DNA of 64,000 nt, taken from Arthrinium phaeospermum. Taxonomy: Eukaryota > Ascomycota > Sordariomycetes > Amphisphaeriales > Apiosporaceae. This document shows, in pieces, positions 56,358-64,000 of the stretch. The notes under the pieces are model-generated. The model was not told where the DNA came from. It made no database searches and worked only from the letters and a program-made list of their open reading frames with translations. The translations under genes were made by a program, and so were the position numbers. Location: the NCBI GenBank assembly GCA_006503535.1, contig QYRS01000004.1, forward strand, positions 1,302,001 through 1,366,000, given 5' to 3'. How positions within the stretch are numbered: the stretch's first letter is position 1; each line of letters opens with the position of its first letter.

Positions 56358-59300
56358 TCAGCCCCAGATGGGGGCATTCTTGTACGCGGGAGAGTTGTAG
56401 CTGTGAAGCACGCGGTATGGTGCGTGGTGTTGATCGGCGCCCATGCTCCGATTTCGAAAATGCCCTCGAGGTACGTAAGGAGGGTAGCGACCCTGGTTAC
56501 CTAGCACTTGGGGCATGGGACGACCACTCCAAGGGTCGGTGACGTATTCCTGGCCGTCCTTGTGAACCATCGATGGGTAAGGCCCGGTGTCTCGAGATAA
56601 AATTTGTTCGGCTTCGGTGAAGACAACATCCTCGTCCGGCTGGAACTGCTGAAGGCTGTAGCCATCATAGCTATACCTGTGGTGAAGGGGCGCGAGTTTT
56701 GGTCGTGCTATCACATGGCCTTGTGGTTGGCTCGTTTGACGAGTGAAGGAGTTCTGCCGGCTCGGGTTGGCTGACGATGCTCCCGAGCGTGCCCCGTTAT
56801 GGTGATCGGGCTGCACATCCCAGTTGGGCCTTCGGAAGGATCCCGTCTCGGTGGAAAAGCCTACAGACAGCTGCCGACTCAGGTCAGGCATCTTCGGCGA
56901 GACCGGAGCGCAGCCGCGGTAACCTTCAGCCACTGGAGGATAGCCGTGATGGACCCCCTGGATGGATGGGCCTAGGTTGACAGCTGAAGGAAAGCTCTGA
57001 ATTCCTTCGCGGCTAGACTTTCTGGAAAGAGGCTGTCTCAGAGCTGCTGGGGGTGTGGATTGCGCTCTGATCGGACCCTTGATATAGTCTCCGTTATTCC
57101 GCGTCCGCATGCTCACCGGTGGAGGCGATCTTATTCTCTTGCTAAGACTCTCCACCGTGCTCACCTGGCTCACTGGTCGCGCTTCATTGGCAGCAGGCAT
57201 GGCTGGCGGCACCATATTGGCGGAACCCGAGTGTCGCATCGACAGGTCCTTTTCGATCTGTGCGTTCAATGTCGTCGATCTTCGTCGGACGTGGGACTTG
57301 CGGGGGCCGCTTCCAGACACTGAAGACGTTCGAAGTCTACCTCCCGCAGCGGGGGCCCCCGTCGGAGACGCAGGGGTAGCTTCCGGTTCGGGTGAGATTG
57401 ACGCTGCCAACGGGGTCGTGACCATTGATTTCCAGATAGGCGCAGATTTGCGGACGGTTGACTCCGTAGCAGGCGCGGCAGATTGCAGTGCTGTGCTCGA
57501 AGCAATGCACTGGCCGTCGTTCCTGGGCTTGCGTGTACTTGGCACAGAGCCTTCTCGGGGAGCTTTGGTAGCTTTGGGGGAATTGTCATACTCGGCACTG
57601 CCAACACTCATGATTGTGCCAAGAGTCTCTTTACTGGGCTCAGCTCGGAGATCCCACCTCTTCCGAGGAAGAGGTAGCGGTCCGAGTTCATCAGCGAAGG
57701 TAGTTTCAGCCAGAGGCGTGGACGGTACTTCGGTCTCTTCCGCTTGTGTAGGTGCTTGGGCTTCGTGAGACTTGCGGCCACTGCTAAGAAAACGGTGGAG
57801 CTTGCCATTCTTGCGTGTAATGCTGCTAATACTCAAACCCGAATTGGATATAATCGAGGTCGTTGGGCTGAGCGGCGATACTTCAGATGCGAGAGCAGGG
57901 CTAAGTTGGCTCTTGAGGTTGATGGCAAGTGGCGCCGAGTTCTTTGCCCGCTTCGAGAAGGGCGTGCGACTCAGAGACCATGACTTGTGGCGCCCAGGGG
58001 AGTCTGTAGACTTGGTCGCCGCATCCTTTTCTGGGACAGGCGGAGGGGTAGCCTCTCTCGAGGAAGATGGGTCGACCAAATCCGGGCTTGCCGATATGGG
58101 CAGATGCAGGATTGCGCTCTCCTTGTTAGGCGTATCCGGCGGTGTGTCGAGGGTACATTTGGCAGAAAGTTCCGTCTTCTTTGCCGCAGTTGGCTTCGAG
58201 AACGAACGCAACGAGACGTTGGAGCTATAGCCAGAGTCGGCCTTTGACAAGGACTGGTGCGAGTAATCCGAGGTCGGGCTCGCAACGATGCCGCTGTCGG
58301 ATCTGCCAATCTCCTTTGAGCGTCTTTTCTCGGCCGCAAGTCTGGGACGGGGGTGTGACTTGGCGCTGGGGTCAACTCGCACGTCCAGCACCTCGGGCCG
58401 GGGTGACTCAGGTTCCACCTCGAACAAATCGTCTTCTAGCGCCGTGGTCTTGCTTGTGGTTTGCAGTTCTTCGGTATTTAGCTTCACCTCGTCCAGTCGA
58501 ATTGGGCTCACACATATCTGCGGGAGATACCCGGGAGTCAGAAGTGCTGATTGGCCAATGCCGTCAGGTTTTGGCGGTTGCGCCCCCGGTTCTGAAATCT
58601 GAGGCTGGTGGAAGTAGTCCTGACCTTGTTTTAACTCTGTGGCGCGATGAACCCCGGAGTCTACATTGGAAGTTGGGCTAGTCACGGGACTACCATTAGT
58701 GATCCGAAGAGTACCTAGCTTGAAGGCTCCGGTCTGGGCATAACCTTCGTCGGTTGGCGTTGCTGCTCGCGGAACGGACTCCGAGTAAGTGGCAGTAGAG
58801 GGACGCATTGCGAACATGCCGATCTCGAGGCCGTCGTCAGAATCGCGCGGGGACGGTGTAGGCGGCATACTGAATCTATGTTTGGATTTATGCGGAACCG
58901 GAGGCGTTGGGGATGCGCGTGTGGCGAGCCCGGGCGTGAGAAGCGAGCGCCGCCTCATCGGAGTGTACATGGACACATCGGAGCTGGCCCGTGGAATAGA
59001 GGGGGTTGTAGGGTATACAGGGTTGGCCTCCGAGTGCGAGCCCCTCCGGCTCCCTGTCGTCTGGGTGTCTGACATCATTGAAAGGTCTTCAATGTAAATA
59101 GGCGTCTCCATTAGGTACGAAAGACGTTTTGCTTCGTACGAGGTAGGATCGTAGTTGAAAGGGAGGTTGGAACCGGAAATTGGCCATCTGCAGATTAAGA
59201 CTATCAGCAAGAGAATCCAGGAGTATAGCTCCCTCAGAGGCTGAAAAAGACTTACCCTGCGGTTTGGGCGTAATGCCCAGCACCGTCCACCACAATCATG

Positions 59301-59716
59301 GAATTTGCTCTGGTTGGCCGCGAGCTCGGCGCAGGTGAGGGCGAGGGCATCATGGCGCCTATACTATTTGTTCTCCCGGGCCTCTTGGAAGCCTCTTTGG
59401 AAGACCGGGACCGAAATAGGCTTTTGACAGACAGGGTCCGGGAGGCGCCCTCTGGCCGGCCGGTGGGTTCCGGCTGGTCAAAGTCACCCAGGTCGGGAAG
59501 CGGAGGAAGCGGTGGCATCGGGGACGAGGGAGAAGCGCCATAGGGGTGGGACCAGGTCCTATTCGACAGGGAACGTCGTTTGGACAAGTCTACCGGACGA
59601 CTGGGGTGCTTCGACAGTCCAGCTGCCGTTACGTTGGTCGTTCGGGGTTTGGACAGCTTGTGAGGAGCCATCCGGCCTCCCCTCTCCGGGGACTCTTTGG
59701 AGGGGACATTTCCCAT
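56358..59716 (-). CDS. large disordered protein with N-myristoylation-type start
   Basis: Two exons on - (59716-59256, 59187-56358) with a 68-bp intron (GTAAGTC...CTGCAG) join in phase 2 to give about 1096 residues. The N-terminus MGNVPSKES has Gly2 and Ser6, matching the N-myristoyl transferase consensus, with basic residues soon after, so it is probably a peripheral membrane protein. The rest is Ser/Pro/Thr/Arg-rich with many SP/TP and RxxS sites (possible phosphosites). It has conserved-looking islands such as GWPISGSNLPFNYDPTSYE right after the splice and a Tyr/Pro-rich end (PPYVPRGHFRNRS, AYKNAPIWG). No catalytic domain is seen. It resembles fungal low-complexity scaffold or polarity proteins in style only; I do not recognise the family. 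Confidence 0.82.
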
Positions 59717-59944
59717 TCTCGGATCGGAAGACTGGAAAGTGGCCTTCCTTCGTTATCGTTACTGTTGCACGACTGCACGGCGCCCATGCCACAAAATCCT
59801 CCGAGGTTCGACAAGCAGCCTAGTTCTTCCAATCCATGCCGCGCAACCCAGATAGCAAGCAGCGCCCTGAACCAATAATTATGTTGTGGAGGAAAGGTCG
59901 GCAATGGCACGGCACGATCAAAGTCACCACGGGAGAGAAGGTAT

Positions 59945-59950
<6 letters not shown>

Positions 59951-59977
<27 letters not shown>
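59951..59977 (+). repeat. GA dinucleotide microsatellite
   Basis: About 13 uninterrupted AG units lie roughly 235 bases upstream of the - strand ATG at 59716. On the transcribed strand this is a CT tract, a common fungal promoter feature. Confidence 0.92.
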
Positions 59978-59982
<5 letters not shown>

Positions 59983-60844
59983 GGAGAGAGCCAAAGTATG
60001 GGCGAGTTACAAACACGCAGCAGGGCCTGCTTGGTTTTATTGTTGTTGATTGGGGTAGATCATATTAGATCGAGACAGTGGCGTCTACGATGTAGGTTAG
60101 GAGGAAGAGGGAGGAAAAAGTCTAGAAGAGTAGCCGAAACAAAACAGATATATCCAAGTGGGCTGGACAAGCACAAGTGTCAGGACCGGGCTAGGGAGCG
60201 AGCAGAAGCAGGCGGTGGGAAGACAGTCTGTTTGAGAAGAAACCTGAATCGATTGTAAATCACTACAAGGCAGAGGTTCGGACCAGGACAGGAGGACGGG
60301 AATCCAGAATGGGTGATATGCTGAATCGAGATCGTAGAGATTAGGACAAGAGTCGGATGCGACAAGGACCAAGAAGTCGAACATGCGGCTTCCTCACCTA
60401 GGAAAGAGGGGGTGGTTACTGGTTGGATGCCGGACAGCCGCCGTGTGTTTTTCGTTACCTGCCTTGGGAAGTTGTCTGATCTCCCCCCAAAGTGGCAGAC
60501 CAAGTGCTTGCCCCCTGCAGAGGTACAGAAGGTACAGACTTCCGACCTGGGTCCTGACCTGGGCAGACCTCGGACAGGCCAACGAGAGTGCAGGAGGATT
60601 GCACGACGATGGGTTTGCTTTAGAGGAGACCGCCTTGGGCTGTGGGGTAAGTCTGACACGGGGGTAGCCCTGGTCGAGGTGAACAGGGGGCTCGGATTGG
60701 ATCGACTGTCTTACTGTTCCCGCGCATCAGAAGATGGAACGCCTGGGTTGACCCAGAAGCAGGCTTTTTGGGTGACAGCGCCTGCTCGACAACACACACA
60801 GGACACATGCACATGCACCTTGCGCTCCTCTCATTGATCCAGCC

Positions 60845-60874
60845 CAGAACCAGAACCAGAACCAGAACCAGACC
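60845..60874 (+). repeat. CAGAAC hexanucleotide repeat, 5 units
   Basis: Four exact cagaac units and one cagacc unit in tandem, in intergenic DNA. Confidence 0.9.
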
Positions 60875-63800
60875 GCGACCAGCTTTGGGTCGGCGTCGCT
60901 TAACGGATGCAATATCGTCCGCACCTATAGCCTATAGCGCTATATCCTGTGGTTAATGTTCCAGCACGCCAGTGCATGAGCTAGCTAGCTGGGACGCGTT
61001 AAGCAGAGCAAATCAAGCAGAAATGCATTTTGCTGCTGGTGGCTTGCCGGTACCTCTTGACGTGAAAGTTGTTTCAGACTTTGTTCTCTTCTAGCTCTGC
61101 TTCTTTAAAGAGTGGAATCCGTTGCTTGTGCAACCGGGAATTCCTTGGTTGACAGATTCAGCTACGGGCGGCGGCAGATTAGCGGTCGCGCCGTCAGTGC
61201 TTTAATTCTTTTTACTTTTTTTTTTGCTTCTTCTTTTTTTCTGCTACAAGCCACTGCTCAGGAAAGCCTTCTCCTAACCTTAGCATAGGCATTCCTCCTC
61301 GTCACTGAGTCGCACGTTGAGCATCAGAATAGGAGCAAGCTCGGGTAATCTGGCGGCTACAGCTATTGCAGTGACTATCGATATGTTTACATAGCAGACT
61401 TGCCTTATTGCATTATTACACGCGAGCTAAACCACTCGCAGCATTGCTCCGGAAAACCAGATGGACTACCTCAGCGGCATCATCTCCGCGATCCTACTAG
61501 CTACAGTAGCTCTTAACCACATACGCAGAGACGCATGAAGGCATGTAGCCAAGCAAGGAGGCACTTGGAAATCCAGATTTACGCGATGCAAGGATTTCAA
61601 TGTTGGAGTCGCCTGGATTGGCTCTCGGCAGATTTCAAGGTCGGATGGCTGACGGCGCCTTATCGACAAGGTGAAAAGGTGAAATGTGAAAAGAGGAGGA
61701 GGTGGTGGCTGAACTAGCCAAGCATTTGGCATCACTATTCAAGGTTAAGGATCGTAGCACGTTGCATTCGCCTGCAGGAAGATCAATCGCGCGCGGGATA
61801 AGGCCAACCAACCTCCAAACCCACACTACCTACTACATGTAATCGTATCGTAACCACATCCGTGATCGATTTTGATGTACATCAATTTGTAGGGTGGCTA
61901 TTTCCAGACTCAGCTACTGGAGTAGTTGCAGCCGCTATAACGCACCCTCGGAGAGTAGGCGGCCCACCTGCTAATTAAAAGAAAAATAAAACGATTCGAT
62001 GACAGGACCTGGCTACTGTGAGACCATCGTAGACGTCATGCTCGGTCAACTCTAGACTGCGCGTGGTCTGATCTTGGCCGCGGGGCGTGACAGGAGTTGA
62101 GGAGGTAGGTGTTCGGTATGAGGAGTTGGTGATATGTGCCTTCTTGTTGCACATGCGGCGCAGTCGGAAAACAGCCCGCGCATCAGCCTACACATGCATG
62201 TAGGAGCTGCATGCATCACCATTCCCCCCTCCTCTTCCTCCACAGGTGGCTGGCAGCATTCACATTCAAATCTATTCGACGCAGTGATTGTCCACCACCT
62301 TGCCTGTTCAGAATCCTATTGCAGATATGCTGCAGGACTGTCGGTCAGTGTGAAGACTGTGCGCCGTCTCCGGGGTTCGAGGCCTTGTCGAGCAAGGACG
62401 GCCCGTGTCTGACCAGAAATGTCAGCACCCTGGTGCCTGGCCCTCTCGCCAGAACTCTCGCTCTCGCTCTCGAGATTGCGAAATTTGCTCTGCTCCTCTG
62501 GCAATTGGACGGAACCCACCCAATCTACCGCCGCCAGCGCCAGGAACCAGCACGGTTGATGGCTTCAGCACGGCCACGGGTAGTGGTTAGGTAGTTCTTT
62601 GACGTCAGTTGTTCGTGATGGGCGGAAGTTTTGGCCCGAATACTACGAGTGTCGAGGTCATGTTCCTTACAGCGCTAAGGAGGGTTTTGGGCTTCACACG
62701 CCTTCAAACTGGTTTCGGGGCGTCGGGGCCCGCTCAGCCAAGGAAGAGGTCCGAAGAACTCAACGGCTGCTACTGGAGACGGACCATACATTCCCAACAT
62801 GCGTCTACCGACGAGCCGAGGAGCCTACCCATAGGAGCCTACATACGGAGTACCTGCACGGCCAATATCTTCTCTAATCACCATGTGTCTATCTACGGAG
62901 TACCAAGCTTCCACATAATCTGGAGAATGGCGTTTGCCGCTTACTGTACGGGCTTATATAACGATAGACAGCTTCTTGACTCGTTTTTCAAAAGTGTGTT
63001 TATAATGATTACATACATATACGTATCAGCAAACGAGCGTATCTAACCCTGCCGATCATTGATCGCCCATACATATCTCATATCGCCGAGTAAATTGGTC
63101 GGGGTGGCGAGCGAGTGGAGAAACTATATTTTACGAATCCAGCGAGCCAGCAGAAACAGAAATAGCCGCCCTTTTGAGCCGCCCGGCCGCCTCACGTTGC
63201 GATCGGCGTCGAGCTGAGGTTTCGCCTTGCCTCGGCGACTCGAGCGCGCCCTCAAACCCTCACTCAAACCCGCGTCTTGTTGCTCTCAGCTTGCTTCGGA
63301 GAATTAAATATGTCGTCGAGTAGGAGAAAAGGCCACTTCGGTCGTCCCTTGAATGCCATCTGCAATCTCCTTTGCTGCTGCGACATGGCCATTCCTGTGG
63401 CGTGCATGAACTCCTTGAAACCGCAAACCACTGTTTGTTCATCCATCCTCCGACCAGACTGCGAACGCTCCTGGTTCCCGACGCAAGTCATTCATTTCCT
63501 TCCGTCACCCCTGATGTAACTCGAGGAAATCGTGTTGCATTCTCGCAGCTCATCAAGATTAAGTATACATAAAACGAGCCCTACGGCCGTTCAAGCCCAC
63601 CCTTCCTGATTGCCTAGGTATATTGCGATGGTCACAATGGGCGGTCGATGGCTTTCTTTCTGGATGTGAGGGATGTTTCTCCCACGTTTGCACGCGACCG
63701 AGAGAAGCCGAGCCTCTCACCAGTCCAATTGACCAACCAATTTCTTCACTAAGAACCGAACTCGTGTTCGATTCTGGAAGGAAATCTTATTTGCCATCGC

Positions 63801-63970
63801 AGGCCAAGGTTTGGTGATACTCATCTACCTACTCATCTAACAGACCTAATCCCTCATCCCTCGGCCCTTGACAACAGCGGCTGCGATCCCCTGAAGCTCG
63901 GTTCGTCTCAAGAAAGCTATCACCTAAATTGACCGATTCGCACTTGTCGCACCACAGACGAACTGTCGAA

Positions 63971-64000
63971 ATGATTCGTGCATATAGTCCTGCTAGCTGC
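63971..64000 (+). CDS. possible 5' end of a gene cut by the right edge
   Basis: The ATG at 63971 has a purine at -3 (gaaATG) and follows a CT/CA-rich leader-like stretch. The frame (MIRAYSPASC) is open to the window end. Ten codons are too few for more than a suggestion. Confidence 0.25.
   Translation, partial: MIRAYSPASC

Larger units (their letters stand above)
59717..63970. other. 4.3 kb upstream/gene-poor interval
   Basis: The left part is the promoter and leader of the myristoylation-type gene and includes a GA microsatellite. The rest holds a CAGAAC hexamer array and short frames only; 62609-63046 and 63310-63519 on + are the best but have no domains. Confidence 0.5.

Overview
The window is nuclear DNA of a filamentous ascomycete (Pezizomycotina, most likely a Sordariomycete). 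The evidence is the gene style: short 50-180 bp introns with GTAAGT-like donors, CTAAC-like branch points and CAG/TAG acceptors. The gene set also fits: WSC and LysM cell-surface proteins, methylcitrate-cycle 2-methylcitrate dehydratase, a fungal annexin, a Gyp2/Mdr1-type TBC protein and GPI2. About fifteen protein genes are spread over 64 kb. Several intergenic stretches run 1-4 kb, and no rRNA, intact tRNA, CRISPR array or autonomous transposon was recognised.

Left part (1-17 kb): a tail-anchored inositol polyphosphate 5-phosphatase (Inp54-like, +, 2169-3671); an acidic protein of unknown function (+, about 5421-6881); a 3 kb gene-free interval with three related SINE-like, Pol III-flavoured repeats (8.1-9.1 kb); a three-exon PKA-type AGC kinase (-, 9887-11230); and a GRAM-TBC-EF-hand RabGAP (+, 13619-17144).

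Middle (18-31 kb): a convergent pair of secreted, repeat-rich cell-wall proteins. One is a ~1500-residue protein with four WSC-like modules and mucin-like minisatellite repeats (+, 17994-22801). The other is a ~651-residue two-LysM protein whose centre is built from coding 33-bp and 60-bp repeats (-, 23740-26013). Next come an Lsb-type SH3 protein (-, 27545-28473) and an ELL-associated factor (EAF) gene (-, 29750-30926) with a coding-looking stretch beyond its stop codon.

Right part (32-64 kb): mitochondrial 2-methylcitrate dehydratase (+, 32648-34519); a secreted alpha/beta-hydrolase-like protein (-, 34701-35882); a predicted single-pass membrane protein carrying three C2H2 zinc fingers (-, 37558-39498); an annexin with an apparent 1-nt frame break (-, 41308-43554); a small signal-peptide/TM protein (-, 47119-47895); GPI2/PIG-C (+, 51757-53262); a low-complexity hypothetical protein (+, 53932-55005); and a 1096-residue disordered protein with an N-myristoylation-type start (-, 56358-59716).

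Themes: the genes mix membrane-lipid and trafficking functions (5-phosphatase, RabGAP, annexin, GPI2, SH3), cell-surface and chitin biology (WSC, LysM) and housekeeping regulation (PKA, EAF). They are not a biosynthetic cluster. The most unusual items are the membrane-anchored zinc-finger protein, the repeat-built LysM protein, the SINE-like triplet and the two disrupted or extended reading frames. All exon joins are manual predictions from splice motifs and frame consistency; none is transcript-supported.
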